The notes beneath the pieces were generated by a model, which saw nothing but the letters and a program-made list of their open reading frames with translations, was not told where the DNA came from and did no database searches. Positions 44,016 through 55,727 of a DNA stretch of 64,000 bases are shown one piece after another (the first letter of the stretch is position 1; every line of letters starts with the position of its first letter). The position numbers and the translations under genes are program-made. Origin of the DNA: Procambarus clarkii (lineage: Eukaryota; Arthropoda; Malacostraca; Decapoda; Cambaridae); NCBI RefSeq assembly GCF_040958095.1, contig NC_091228.1:7721936-7785935 (forward strand), written 5' to 3'.

Positions 44016-47000
44016 CTGTGAGGATACAAAATTAGAGCAAGGAAAGAAAAGACATTTGTTAGAAAATGAACATAATTCTTCCTATAATTAACTGTTAGTC
44101 TCGATCATAATATTTGTCTTAGATTTTATTTTCCTGTGTTAAAACAATCTTTCAGCATCCATCGTTCGCAACTAATTAGTGTTCAAATGCTAATTGTTCA
44201 GTACACCTTTTCATAGCTTCGTGAAGTGTGGAAATAAGTTCGTTTCTTAAGTCCTTGCATTCTCATGAACAGAATTTTCTGTACTGGAGATATGCAAATA
44301 ACTAAAATCCATGTTTCATAGTCTTCCCAAATCATTGTAAACCAGGATAATTGATTAGTTTAACCCGTTCTTGTAACAACTCTGTGACAACGTTACTCTT
44401 AACTCTTGATCTATTGAACAAGATGATGTTCAATATGTAAACTAGAACGACTGGAAAAAACTTTCTTGAATTGTAGCAAGTAATATTGAGCTGGACTTCG
44501 CTAAATTGCGACTTTTTCGATAGAATTTTCTAACAGAAAAGTGGATAAGGACTCCTATGATGGTAGTATAGACACAATACACAACACGTAACAAAAGAAT
44601 TATACTCACCAACGTGACCACAGCAAAACAGTTCGCTTTTCTTGCTCTTGCACCAATAGTTGCAATAATTAGTCCTGGAAAAATAAAATCCGTGTTGAAA
44701 TTCTTTTATACACAGGAAAGAGGTTGCTATAGTCACAACTATATGTATTCATGTTATTCATACAACTATGTATTATATGAATACATAGCTGTATTCATAC
44801 AACTATATGTATTCATATTCAGTGATAAATTTATTTTGCAATATAATATTCTTGTTGAACTACGAAACCAATTCATATTAGAATTTTTTTTGCTCCTTGG
44901 TGATAAGTGTTTTCTGATTGCATATGTCTTTAAAGTATAGAATATGGCTAATATTCCCTTGAACGTTGCTTTGATCTTTGCATAAAGCTGCTTAGGTAAC
45001 ATGTCTGACGCAAAGTTAGTTAATTAGTTAAGTTAAGTTAATTAGTTAAGTTAAGTTAATTAGTTAAGCTAAGTAATTAATGACGTTCATTAATGCTGCC
45101 TTTCGTATGAAACAATGTATGACAGCTCTAGATAAGGAGTTGGCAGTCTTCAAGTACCTTCAACACGTCTTCCAATCCGTAAGCTTTATTGGGTAAAGGT
45201 CATTGTAAAGTTTGTGGGATATAAAGGTAATTTTCTTTAATTTTGAGACATAAACAGTGAGAAAATAACTCTTTACAAAGGAAAAAAATGTGTTGCATTA
45301 CTAATTATTGCTTGTTAACTTTGGTAATGTTTATCTTTGTTACTCATTGCTAATTATCTTTTAAACAATATATCCATCTGTTTGTTAGTTATAATTTGTT
45401 ATATGTATCTCAGTTACTATTATCACTTACCTTTTGTAATATATATCATTGTGCCGATTAGTTATCCGTCCTAATTGCTCTGGTTATTATATTCGTTATA
45501 TATACATATATATATGTGAGTTTTTTGTTAGTTTTACTGAAACGTAAAAGTAGAGAAGAATGTACATGATTCCCAACTTCGTGACCCTAATTTTAAAGCT
45601 CTAATTTCGTGACCTTAACTTTGTAGTCATAACTTCGTAGCCATAAGTTACTAATTGGTTATTTATCTATGGATCCGTTTATACAATAGTTTCTGTAAAA
45701 TTTGTGAGGATAATATATGCTGTAAATAATTCTTTAAATTGGTAATACACAACGATAAGTTAATGCTAATATATAATTTAGTTATGTTGACCAGACAACA
45801 CACTAGAAAGTGAAGGGATGACGACGTTCCGGTCCGTCTTCGACCATTCTCAAGTCGATTGTGACTATAATTTAGTCATTGTTGAAACTGGGTTGAGGGA
45901 ATCACGACTAACACTGGAGATGAGTGATTGTCCTCTGGTGCTTCAAACCTTTGCTAGAGACATTTTGAAAAGTGCTTCACTTACTTATATTACTTAATTA
46001 CTTCCTATTCTAATCTAGCTCTGTTTCATTTCACTGTTTTTTGTGTATCTTTTCCATTTCTCTCTTCGTACCTATCTCTCATAATCTATTACCCCGTGTT
46101 AAGGTATCTGTAACTAATTGAACTGGACGGTAGAGCGACGGTCTCGCTTCATGTAGGTCATCGTTCTAGCCCCAACCGTCCAAGTGGTTGGGCACCATTT
46201 CTTTCCCCAGTCCCACCCCAAATCCCTTATCCTGACCCCTTCCCAGTGCTATATAATCGTAATGGCATGTCGCCTTTCCCCTGATAGCTCCCTGCTTCCG
46301 TCCCCCTCTTCCCCCTTATAGTGAAGCTTACCTCTTAACACGGAGCAGTGGAACAACAGAGAAGCTTGTGGTGCTGGCGATAGCTGCTCCCACCACAGCC
46401 ATCATTAGTATATACACAGCGACGCCCACGCGCACTGTGGGACCAAACATTGTCTCAACACCTGTAGAAATTATGACGTTTTTTGTTTGTGACAGTTGCA
46501 TGTGACACTTGAATATGAGAGTTGTATGTGACAGTTGCATGTGACGAGTGAATATGACAGTTGTATGTGACAGTTAAACGTGTGAATATTTTGCCTGACA
46601 GGTGTTTTTGTTGTCCTAACGTGTGTTTAGAGAGGAAGTTATATTTTATTCCGATAAACACCCAACACTTACGAGTATTTCTTGTGCTCTCTGAAAGTGT
46701 CGTAATTGTCTGACTGGCACATTCAGTTAATACAATTAGATATAGATAAAGAAAACGTTCGTATTGAACAGCGAGGCTATGTATGTCTAACCTCTAAATC
46801 ACAAGTGTTTTCGACCCCTACAATCAAAATTCTCAGGAATCAATCAAATAAAGCACTACATGTGTATGTTCTTGTGTATATGCAGGTGGTGTATGTATCT
46901 ATGTGTGTGTATGCAGGGGGTGTGTGTGTAAGGATTATGTATTACGTATCAGCTAGTCAGTGCCTCACCGACTGAATCATTGCCTTGAGTGCCCTTTGTG

Positions 47001-47537
47001 CATCGCAAGAGTATGTAGAGGAGCAGGTAGAGGAGCAGGTAGAGGAGCAGATATAGGAGCAGATTGAGAGACAAATACGGAACTAAATACAGTAGCAATA
47101 CAGGAACAAGTGTATAAGCAGATACAAGAATATTTAATGGTATTGAAGCTGGAATAATTCCGATACAGAATATATCTTCTGAAACAAAATATAAACGATT
47201 CCAAGGTGTATACCTCACCTCAGCTACAAGCACGTGAAATTACACACAAATACAAATCCACATATTTGCGAACTCTGTACCCGTTACAGGCTCCTGTACC
47301 CCATTACAACACTTGTGTTGGGGCTTAGACTGGCACTCAATATATTTTAAACATTTGCTATAGTTAATTGCATACACTAGCAAGCGTCACTCTCCCAAGG
47401 TTGCGTATCCTCTGACATGTGAAATACACATGACTCTATAGACTAAGTGGACAGACAGCTCAATTTCTGTCGACTTACTGTTTGGAGTAACTGTGGCGCG
47501 GTTGTCACTGCTCTGCTGCAGGTACCTCTAATAAAAT
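43855..47537 (-). CDS. Gene 3: type I crustin (12-Cys, WAP domain antimicrobial), 4 exons
   Basis: Exons: leader 47537-47479; 46461-46332 (ATG at 46450); 44674-44610; 44015-43855. 345 coding nt, 114 residues. Signal peptide about 1-25; short linker ending RVKR at 37-40; Cys-rich motif YCNYWCKSKKSELFCC (C44, C48, C57, C58); WAP domain 64-105 with Cys at 64, 71, 82, 88, 94, 95, 99 and 105; tail KTGRYFVHQ. The 4 + 8 Cys pattern with C..xWC and FCC is the crustin signature. With no Gly-rich insert it is type I (carcinin-like). Crustins are secreted by haemocytes or epithelia and act mainly on Gram-positive bacteria; that is family knowledge. Phase is kept at every junction (AG|G Arg40, G|GA Gly62). 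Confidence 0.92.
44610..44674 (-). CDS. Crustin exon 3: four-Cys motif
   Basis: Acceptor ttttccag|GACTAA, donor CACGTTG|GTGAGT. 21 full codons: TNYCNYWCKSKKSELFCCGH then V. A separate exon for the crustin Cys-rich motif, phase 2 in and phase 1 out. Confidence 0.92.
45783..45865 (+). mobile_element. Short retroposon (family R), copy 9
   Basis: GTTGACCAGACAACACACTA ... TCGATTGTGAC, with the 11-bp duplication TATAATTTAGT at 45772-45782 and 45866-45876. Inside crustin intron 2, sense orientation opposite to the gene. Confidence 0.85.
46122..46312 (+). mobile_element. SINE-2 copy in crustin intron 2
   Basis: Head GACGGTAGAGCGACGGTC, B-box-like CGTTCTAGCCCC, then the body with CCAAATCCCTTATCCTGACC and TAATCGTAATGG. 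It ends only about 20 nt from the exon 2 donor. Confidence 0.78.
46332..46461 (-). CDS. Crustin exon 2: start codon and signal peptide
   Basis: Acceptor tttctacag|GTGTTG, 11 nt of 5' UTR, ATG at 46450-46448, donor AAGAG|GTAAGC. The hydrophobic core VAVYILMMAVVGAAIA precedes STTSFSVVPLLRVK. Unlike genes 1 and 2, the ATG is intact within the exon. Confidence 0.9.
46470..47475 (-). other. Crustin intron 1
   Basis: Short direct repeats of GACAGTTGCATGTGAC type at 46490-46580 and GGAGCAGGTAGA at 47018-47058. No other feature. Confidence 0.6.
47479..47537 (-). other. Crustin noncoding leader exon
   Basis: Ends CCAAACA|GTAAGTCG. The start is placed about 28 nt downstream of the TATA box. No ATG inside. 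Confidence 0.65.
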
Positions 47538-47557
47538 GCTGGGACCTCAGAGACACG

Positions 47558-47566
47558 CTTATATAC
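47558..47566 (-). promoter_or_regulatory. Crustin TATA box
   Basis: Minus strand AGTATATAAGCG, first TATA T at 47565; a CAGCATTTT initiator-like site follows 25-28 nt downstream. Confidence 0.65.
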
Positions 47567-47569
47567 TGT

Positions 47570-48279
47570 CTAATTATCCCATCACTCTCTCCTGGTCTCC
47601 TGACACCATCTCCTATTCCACCCCCCCTTTCCCAGGCTCCTTAATTACCCACTCGTTATTCATGTTATCCATTCCCCATCTCTAAGCTCACCCTTTCTGT
47701 CTCCTGTAAGCTATAACCCATCCATAACACCAATACGAAGATTTCAAACCCACACTGGTACAATCCTCGAACTCTCTACCCTCCACGAACCTGTTTCCAT
47801 CCACAACTCCTTCAACTTCTCACTTGCCTCTATTCCCTCAGCGTTATAATTTTCATTAGAGAATAATTCATTCTACCCCCATCGCTTTGTCTCCTGCTAC
47901 TACTGGTCCGACCCCTCCACCTGTCTTCCTCTCTACTGTCTAATAGAAAGTACAAGTGAAAGTTAAATTATATAGTTTAAGAGAACTCTGTTTATCTCTA
48001 AATAGATCATGGGCCTGGTGACACATAGCCGTGCGTGATACATAATTTTCCAGCGAGCACCACTAAAGTGAAGCTGTGTCACGGAAATACAGGAATACAT
48101 GGCATCCTTCAAAATATATCGATATATTAGTGATCTCTAAGATAATTAAAGTTATGGAAAAATGGAAACAATTGAAAAAAACTTATTCATATGGTAAACA
48201 AGATTACTGAAGATGATAATTTATCTATATATATGTGAGAAAGCTGCATGAACGCGCAAGCCATAGATCACTAAGAAAT
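47570..48279. other. Upstream of crustin, no gene seen
   Basis: C/T-rich on the plus strand to about 47940 (crustin promoter-distal flank), then AT-rich. Confidence 0.45.
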
Positions 48280-48475
48280 CTTTGACCTGGCCAGGATTCG
48301 AACCCATGCCGTCCAGGATGACCCCTAAACGTCCACAGTACCGTGACCACCGCACCAATGATAGTCTCATTAGTGCGGTGGACGATCATTGGTGCAGTGG
48401 TCACGATACTGTGTACGTTTAGGGGTGATCCTGGACGGCATGGGTTCGAATCCTTGCCGGGTCAAAGAGTTCTCA
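48280..48475. mobile_element. Head-to-head palindrome of a tRNA-like SINE (family 5)
   Basis: Arms 48288-48365 (minus) and 48370-48472 (plus). Each carries a B box GGGTTCGAATCC and a shared CGTTTAGGGGT.ATCCTGGAC segment. Centre is an AATGATAGTCTCATTAGTGC / ATCATTGGTGC inversion. Confidence 0.7.
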
Positions 48476-48967
48476 GTGATATCTATATATATATTTTACC
48501 GCAAATTAAAATTTCTTGAATAATGTACTTAATAGTGAATTCAATTCAATCGATCAATTTCAAATAACGTTCAAAATATCAATTATTAAAACAGAAATTT
48601 CCGTAAAATATGATTAAAAAGAAACGAAATTTTCTAAAATGCAACCAAAGGCTTCATGCAAAAATTGGAAAGATATTGCAATAGATCAGAAGATGCTGCG
48701 ACCAGCTCTGGTAAACCTTTCTCTCTGGCTCTCACTGGACCACCTGTCTGCTACTCTTCACTCTCACGCAACTTTCCTTTTCTGAACATAATTTCTCATT
48801 ATTAGTTCAGTCCGCGTCCCTCCTACATTACACATGTCCTGCTCTCTATTGATGCAACCTCAGCGTTGCACGTGTGTTGAATTCAATTAAATGAATTGAA
48901 GGTTCCATAGAGGAATACAAGGTTCATAAGAGGCGTTCAAGGGTCTTCTGGGAGGTACAACGTTCAT
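48476..48967. other. Intergenic, no gene seen
   Basis: AT-rich then mixed. Nothing recognised. Confidence 0.4.
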
Positions 48968-49322
48968 ATGAACATAAGAACAAAGGTAACTGCAGAAGAC
49001 CTATTGGCCCATACGAGGCAGCTCCTATCTATAACCACCCAATCCCACTCATATACTTGTCCAACCCGCGCTTGAAACAATCGAGGGACCCCACCTCCAC
49101 CACGTTACGCGGCAATTGGTTCCACAAATCAACAACCCTGTTACTGAACCAGTATTTACCCAAGTCTTTCCTAAATCTAAACTTATCCAATTGATACCCA
49201 TTGTTTCGTGGTCTGTCTTGTGTTGATATTTTTAATACCCTATTAATATTCCCCCTGTTGTGTCCATTCATCCACTTGTAAACCTCTATCATGTCACCCC
49301 TAACTCTTCGCCTTTCCATATG
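48968..49322 (-). pseudogene. LINE 3' end with C-terminal polymerase ORF
   Basis: Minus strand 49319-49029 encodes RGDMIEVYKWMNGHNRGNIN, then FRFRKDLGKYWFSNRVVDLW, NQLPRNVVEVGSLDCFKRGL and DKYM, a well-conserved C-terminal region of non-LTR retrotransposon polyproteins. It ends in a stop and a 3' UTR to about 48968. 5'-truncated, with the best-preserved LINE coding in the window. Confidence 0.82.
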
Positions 49323-49324
49323 GG

Positions 49325-50260
49325 AAGAACAAGTTCACCCAAAGAGTGAACTATTCGTCAAAGGTATGCAAGGATTGCCAAGGGAGTAGTGCCATTACTT
49401 ATTGCTAATAACTACATCTTTCTATACCTCTTAGTCTTATATGTCGTCTACATGTCCCCACTATGCCGCCTTACCTTCAATATCGAAAGGAAATTCCCGC
49501 AGACTTCTCTCTTCTGAAACCTATAAAATTAAAATCAAATCTCTGGCATACCTTTTATTTTTTTATCACATTAGTTTTTATTTCGTTTCCGCTTTATCTG
49601 GTGTATTTTGTGTGTTTCAGTCCCCATTCTCACGCTTGAGACGTATTTTCTTTGTCCCTCATTCGGTCAAATGAGTATCTAGTTCCAGTCTTTGCAATCT
49701 GGTTATTTTACTGCTCAGAGTGAGCAGTAAGTGTTTGTCAACTGTCGAACCTTAGAGAACTTGGTGCATACCAAACTCATCTTACTTCTTCACTTTCCAA
49801 TCGTTAAGATTTTTACTTTTCCCACCTTTTCCTAGTAGGTCTTCCTGTGCCACTAATGTTAGCATGTATATGTGTGTGTGTATGCCTTCGATGTCACATA
49901 TATATTTTAATTTTTCGTAATGTCACACATCGTCATTTTCTGACTCTCGGAGGGGCTCTACATTACCTCATATTTTGCCCTCATTTTCTCAACCCTATCC
50001 TCATTACTTCAGTTCTAAGGGGCTCAAATCTAGTCCATTTCTGAAAGCAACTCTCAGCATGCTAAGAGTTGCTTGTGGAGCATTATACAGTTTTGATCCT
50101 TCACTTTAGAATGCATCATCAGCAAACATCTTCAGCGAGAAGGAAATTAACTGATTTACAAATGAATTTATATTTAAAGGCTTATTGGTTTAATAAAGGG
50201 GCAGTCATTTAGGGGAGCAGGATATAAATCGCTTGACATATTGTGTTCTGGGGAAAAGAA
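49325..50260. other. Intergenic, no gene seen
   Basis: Nothing recognised; only short open frames. Confidence 0.4.
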
Positions 50261-50261
50261 A

Positions 50262-50442
50262 GGACACTATTAGGGGAAAAGCGCCAAGCTATTACGACTA
50301 TATAGCACTTGGAAGGGATCAGGATAAGGATTTGGGATGGGACAGGGGGGAAGGAATTGTGCCCAACCACTTGGACGGTCTGGAATCGAACACCGACCTG
50401 CATGAAGCGAGATCGTCGCTCTTCCGTCCAGCCCAAGTGTTT
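50262..50442 (-). mobile_element. SINE-2 copy
   Basis: Minus strand: head GGACGGAAGAGCGACGATC, then GTTCGATTCCAGACCGTCC and the family body to ATAGTCGTAATAGC. Confidence 0.75.
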
Positions 50443-50789
50443 GGGCAAGTATTATGGGGAAAACATGTAACGTAATATTTCAAAATGCGTTGAAAGAGGA
50501 AGAATTTACATCTTACAATCATACATTTGGAAACCAGTTCCTGGTTCTATATCCTGCTGTGTAACATTAAGGAATTAGAAGGTAAAAAGAAGATGTAAAT
50601 TTAACAACAATCTTTCATCGGGAGAAATGTATTATATTATATGCTAATGTTAAATAGGATTAATTTTCTAAAATTTACGCATTTGAGAAATCTTGCTTCG
50701 TTAACTGCTCATAAGAAAAAAGTTTACTCTGAAAATAAAAATGCCTTTTCATATCAAGAATTTTCATTTAATAAATATTAAATGTAGTA

Positions 50790-50930
50790 CACACACAGAT
50801 CACACTAACGTGATGCATCAAATGAACAAATCCACAAGGGGGGGTTTGTAAAAGCCTGGTTTGTGCCACGGAGAGGCTTCGGGATCCAGTAAGTTCACTA
50901 GAACTTCGGTTTCAACCCTTTTAACCCAGG
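50790..50930. mobile_element. SINE-3, rearranged fragments
   Basis: 50790-50838 is the SINE-3 tail on the minus strand; 50880-50930 is its 5' part on the plus strand (AACTTCGGTTTCAACCCTTT). The tRNA-like head between them is missing. Confidence 0.65.
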
Positions 50931-50931
50931 T

Positions 50932-51163
50932 CTGACAGGTGTTTTCTCCTGCCCCCAGCAGCAGGTCTGACAGGTGTTGTCTCCTGCCTCCAGAAGCAGG
51001 TTTGACAGGTGTTGTCTCCTGCCTCCAGAAGCAGGTCTGACAGATGTTGTCTCCTGCCCCCAGCAGCAGGTCTGACAGGTGTTGTCTCCTGCCCCAAGCA
51101 GCAGGTCTGACAGGTGTTGTCTTCTGCCCCCAGCAGCAGGTCTGACAGGTGTTGTCTACAGCA
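50932..51163. repeat. 35-bp minisatellite, about 6.5 copies
   Basis: Unit CAGGTCTGACAGGTGTTGTC plus TCCTGCCCCCAGCAG. It begins exactly where the SINE-3 5' part stops. Cys-rich frames on the minus strand are artefacts of a period not divisible by three. Confidence 0.95.
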
Positions 51164-51349
51164 AGGACAACTACAGCAAGGACAATAACAGCATCGACGA
51201 TGGTACATTTCACAACAAACACAACATAAACACAGCAAAATTATCAAACAAATCTATTAACGACAAAAAATCTTTTATTCTGCAACATGCAAAAAAAAAT
51301 GCTTAGGGAAAATTACTAATAAGATTGTAGTTAAGATCGACCTTTAACT

Positions 51350-51655
51350 TCATGTGGAGTTCTGTCGTTGTTCATGTGGAATTTTGTCCTTGTTATGTTT
51401 AGGGTTCATGTGTTGTGCAGAGTTGTTCATGCTCTGTGTAGTGTTGTTCTTGTTCTGGGGAGTTTTGTCCTTGTTACGAACAGTGATTTACTTGTCATGT
51501 AAAGTGTTGTACTTGTTTTGTGTAGTGATGTCCTTATCGTGTGAGATTTGCTCTCGCTTGGTTAAGTGCTGTCTTTGTTTTTAGAGCTGTTTTTGTTGTT
51601 CGGATTATTTTTGTTGTTGTGTTGCGTGCTGTGCTTGTTACGTAGTTTTTTCTCT
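51350..51655. repeat. Degenerate GTGTAGTGTTGT-type tandem repeat
   Basis: Loose units of about 24 bp (GTTGTTCTTGTT, GTGTAGTG, TTGTCCTTGTT) drift across 300 bp. Confidence 0.55.
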
Positions 51656-51695
51656 ATTTATACAGAGTGCTGTACGTATTCTGTGGTTTGTGTGT

Positions 51696-51840
<145 letters not shown>

Positions 51841-51849
51841 TACGTGAAT

Positions 51850-52712
51850 TTGCGCGAGTTTAACTTTGCTCCTTTGTCCTTTTTTGTGCTGAGTTTCTGC
51901 TTCCATATTAGTCAGCTGCTGTATGAATGTTATATCCATGGATATAGACACTAGGTATATAAGCCAGGGATACATGTGAGATGATAAATACATTGCTGTG
52001 AATATCCCACGGAGTATACGTGGAATGTATGTATATATCCCTTCGTATATGTATTGAGGCCTATGATTTTAGGGATATTATATATCAATATTTCAGTCAT
52101 CACAATAACGAATATATATATATGCGGATGTTAATCCCTGGGTTCTGTATACAGGTGAATTTTTACCTGTTGTACATGGCTTGATAAGCAGCCGGATCTA
52201 TCCCCTGTCCCCCTTCCCCCAAAGCCACCTACCCTCATGCCCACCCACACCTACCCACACCCCTTCCCACCCCCTATTCCCACCCCCCTCTTCCTCTCCC
52301 ACAACCCCTCCACCCCTCACCACAAACCCCCCCAACAGTCTTTCCCAACACCAACCAAACAGGCTCTCCCGATCCGAGGCCTTCATCTCATTTTCTATAC
52401 CAGTCTCCTGCTGCCAGATGCATCCTAGCTGGTCCCCAGGTTCTTATAATACCAAGGTCACCCTTGGTCACAAGGAGTCCCTCCCTCTCCCTTCTCAGAC
52501 TCCTCCTTGTCCCCATCTCAATCTTCAAAACAAAAGTTTCAAGTTTCAACCTTGAAACTTGATCGTTTCTAGACATGTGTAAGTGAAATAGTGTTCATTC
52601 CTGTCTAGTTCAGTTTACCCTGGTATTCAGACCGGTCCCAGACAGTAGAGGTACCACAAGTACCTCCTGTCTAATCCCTCTGTTTCTTTGTACTTCTGGT
52701 ATTAATTATAGG
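51850..52712. other. Intergenic; C-rich plus strand
   Basis: 52200-52340 is CCCAC/CCCT-rich. No gene recognised. Confidence 0.4.
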
Positions 52713-52900
52713 AGCCCTCCGTAGCGCAGTAGTCTACGAGATCCTTACAAATGAAGGGTCCCCGAGTTCAATTCCTGGATGTGTCAGCGACGGTTCAGTA
52801 TGTTTGCTTTCACTCGATGCTTCTGTTCATCTAACAGTAAATCAGTTTCCCCGAGAGTCACGTAACTGTTGTGGGTGGCAGCCTTGGGAGGATCATTTAG
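52713..52900 (+). mobile_element. tRNA-derived SINE (SINE-4)
   Basis: Head GGAGCCCTCCGTAGCGCAGT with an A-box-like TAGCGCAGTAGTC, B box GAGTTCAATTCC, then a body with AACAGTAAATCAGTTTCCCC. Confidence 0.55.
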
Positions 52901-52980
52901 CCTAAGTGGAACCTCGATAATCTTTAGTAAACGCTTCCTGTCCCCGACAACGGGAAACATAATAGGAAAATCATTCACAT

Positions 52981-53232
52981 TATCTTGAGATTATCTTGAG
53001 ATGATTTCGGGGCATTTTAGTGTCCCCGCGGCCCGGTCCTCGCCCAGGCCTCCACCCCCCAGGAGGCAGCCTGTAACAGCTGACTAACACCCAGACTAAC
53101 ATTTTACTGCTAGGTAACTGGGGCATAGGATGAAAGAAACTCTGCTCATTGTTTCTCGCCGGCGCCTGGGATCGAACCCAGGACCACAGGATCACAAGTC
53201 CAGCGTGCTGTCCGCTCAGCCGACCGGCTCCC
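52981..53232 (-). mobile_element. SINE-1, full length
   Basis: Minus strand head GGGAGCCGGTCGGCTGAGCG, B box GGGTTCGATCCC, body, and the TCTCAAGATAATCTCAAGAT end. Confidence 0.86.
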
Positions 53233-53544
53233 TTTCGAAATGCCAACAATATCACCAAAAAATATATTTAAAAACACAAACAAAGTGAAGAAACATGAAG
53301 GAACACAGTGAAGAAACTTTATCACAGGCAGAAAACATGTTACAGGCACAAACGGAACACAAACAAACGCACAGCACATACAAACAAATTCAAAACATAC
53401 AAACACATTAACATGTAGGAATAAAACCAATCAAAACACCTTTAACCGAGAGCAAACATTTATACACAAGTATTACAAATAATTTGTTCAGTGTCCAATT
53501 AGTCAAAAAACTAGTAGCAAGTAATGTGGTGGAGGGAGACTCCA

Positions 53545-53718
53545 TACACATTTTGAAATGTAGATATAATTAGAGCTCAATAGGCTCAGGAATCCGTACA
53601 CCAGTTTATTGACAGTTGAAAGCAGGGATCAAAGAGCCAAAGCTCGACTCCTGCTAACCTCAATTAGGCGAGTCCAGTTACCTGTGTATACACAATACAC
53701 ACACACACTTACAACAGA
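53545..53718 (+). mobile_element. LINE 3'-end fragment with CA tail
   Basis: GACTCCATACACATTTTGAA ... GGCTCAGGAATCCGTACACC ... CAAAGAGCCAAAGCTCGACT, then an (AC)n tail at about 53690-53712. Confidence 0.65.
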
Positions 53719-53817
53719 ATAAGCCAATTATAACTGGGTAAGAATTAGACCTCTCTTTCACTAGACACTGATAGGTAATGATAGGTAATGATAGGTAAAC
53801 ACACACACACACACAGA

Positions 53818-53990
53818 TGAAATGCATTAGGCAGTAATGTTGTGGAGGCAGACTCCATACACAGTTTCAAATGTAGATAAGATAGAGCCCAGTAGGCTCA
53901 AGAACCTGTACACCAGTTCATTGACAGTTGGGACCAAAGAGCCAGAGCTCCACCCCACCGCAAGCACAACTAGTTGAGTAAGTGAGTACA
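53818..53990 (+). mobile_element. LINE 3'-end fragment
   Basis: Frame ALGSNVVEADSIHSFKCR then stop, followed by the shared 3' UTR (GACCAAAGAGCCAGAGCTCC). Preceded by (AC)n at 53800-53815. Confidence 0.65.
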
Positions 53991-54361
53991 TACAAGTGAG
54001 TCATGAACAAGTCTGAGGCCTTGGCACTCCTCACCTTCAACCCGACGTGTTAAGGTCTTGACCTCCACTATCCCCTGCCTTTACAACCCAATATTTCAGC
54101 TTTTATTGAATTTCAAATAAACTCCCTTAACCAAATCTGATTAAGACATAATTGCTCGAGTTGTCGTGTAAATCAGTATCTAATTATGCGAGAAATGCTT
54201 GAGAATATCCCACCCAACAGCCAACGTGACCCAAACTATTTTTAACGTTATTGAAGCCTTACCAAAATTATCAACACAGTAAAAACGTTTAAAAAACGTC
54301 TGTTAGTTGTATATTAGTTGACAGGAAAAGATATCGAATCATCTGCCATTTACAGTTGTGA

Positions 54362-54493
54362 GATGCCCCTAGGATACCCGAGGAATCCTTCAGTCGTATG
54401 ATAAACATTAAGGATGAATTGGATAACGATGCCCCTAGGATACCCGAGGAATCCTTCAGTCGTCTGATAAACATGAAGGATGAATTGGATAAC
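54362..54493. repeat. 66-bp tandem duplication
   Basis: Two copies of GATGCCCCTAGGATACCCGA ..., starting at 54362 and 54428, with a few differences. Confidence 0.93.
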
Positions 54494-54529
54494 TATATAT
54501 ATATATATATTCCGGTTTAGAGAAGCAGT

Positions 54530-54695
54530 GTTACTTATCGACATTGATATCGGCTGATCCACTAAGGCCGACCACACCTCCTTCTGACAAGGAACCGCAA
54601 AAACTAGTCCCGCAGGTCCTATCTTAATGGTGCAACCGTAAGACACAGCCGAGGTGAAGAACAAAAACAGAAAGATTTACACACACTTTCATTGT
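54530..54695 (-). pseudogene. Possible frameshifted secreted-peptide exon
   Basis: ATG with MKVCV (54692), then a +1 shift into IFLFLFFTSAVS, a signal-like core, followed by YGCTIKIGPAGLVFAVPCQK and EVWSALVDQPISMS, with a donor-like GATAA|GTAACA near 54531. No family recognised. It could be a real exon misread by me, a pseudogene or chance. Confidence 0.2.
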
Positions 54696-54699
54696 TCTT

Positions 54700-55548
54700 A
54701 GTAGTGGAGGAGAGGCATTTTACGAGGTGTAGGCGCCATTGTCACATGTTCTCAAGAATGATGGCTTCCTGATAGTGACTTGAAGTAGTAGCACTAAATC
54801 TTAAGAATCTGGTTAATGTTCTTGTTATAAACATTCTTTACGACCATCCTAAGCTTCTAAAATGATGAGAATACATGATGTTTCATTGCAGATTACCATT
54901 ATTCGTATTATAATTATTTCAATCATTATTATTTATTTTTCTTGTTATTATCAATTATCATTTATATAACTAATATTTTAATACTATATATTAAAAACAC
55001 GAATTACAAAAATGAAAAATATAATTTATATTAATTTTTATAATGTATATAATAATGCAAATAATATATAAATTATCATTAAGATAGTTATTAATACTGT
55101 AAATGTGAAAGTAGATTGTTTTTAGATATGTTTCAAGATCAACTAATTTCAGCGAGCATCCCATACGCTCAAATCCCATCCCATCCCATAAACCAGATGT
55201 CAATGTTGTTTTCAAGACCCGTGGTTAGCATTCACATAAGTTTTGACTAAAGATATCTATCTGTTATCTTGGCTACGAAGGGTTAGTCGACGTATACTAA
55301 GCTGTTTGTGGGAAATAATTAACAATAATAACATTGAAGTTAACTTCGATGTGAGTTAATGGCTCGTAAATTTGTTATTAAAGTCAGATTAAGTCATTTT
55401 GATCTAGATAAGCAGTAGGGAGCTCGTAAGTGAACACGTAGGCGCTTAATGAATCCTTATCTAGCTCTCTCTCGCAAGTTAAGATGTCGTCGTTTTCTTT
55501 CATCGCCTTTACGTTGAGTCGTAGACCTCAGCGAACAAAATATACCTC
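54700..55548. other. Intergenic, AT-rich, no gene seen
   Basis: Nothing recognised. Confidence 0.4.
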
Positions 55549-55727
55549 TGCAGGCGATGAGTCACAATAACGTGGCTAAAGTATGTTGACCAGACCACAC
55601 ACTAGAATGTGAAGGGACGACGACGTTTCGGTTCGTCCTCGACCATTTTCACAATCGACTTGAGAATGGTCCAGGACGGACCGAAACGTCGTCGTCCCTT
55701 CACATTCTAGTGTGTGGTCTGGTCAAC
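55549..55727. mobile_element. Palindromic short retroposon (family R), copy 10
   Basis: Left arm from TGCAGGCGATGAGTCACAAT, right arm ending at GTGTGGTCTGGTCAACA, tail to tail. Flanked by AACAAAATATACCTC (15 bp) at 55534-55548 and 55725-55739; the repeat overlaps the element end by up to 3 bp. Confidence 0.86.

Larger units (their letters stand above)
44675..46331 (-). other. Crustin intron 2
   Basis: Contains a family R copy (45783-45865), a SINE-2 copy (46122-46312) and a GTTAATTAGTTAAGTTAA repeat at 45015-45075. Otherwise AT-rich. Confidence 0.8.

Noticed and set aside
50921-51247. A Cys-rich secreted protein (CQTC repeats) on the minus strand
   Set aside because: The frame crosses a 35-bp minisatellite; the period shifts frame every unit, so no single protein repeat is kept.
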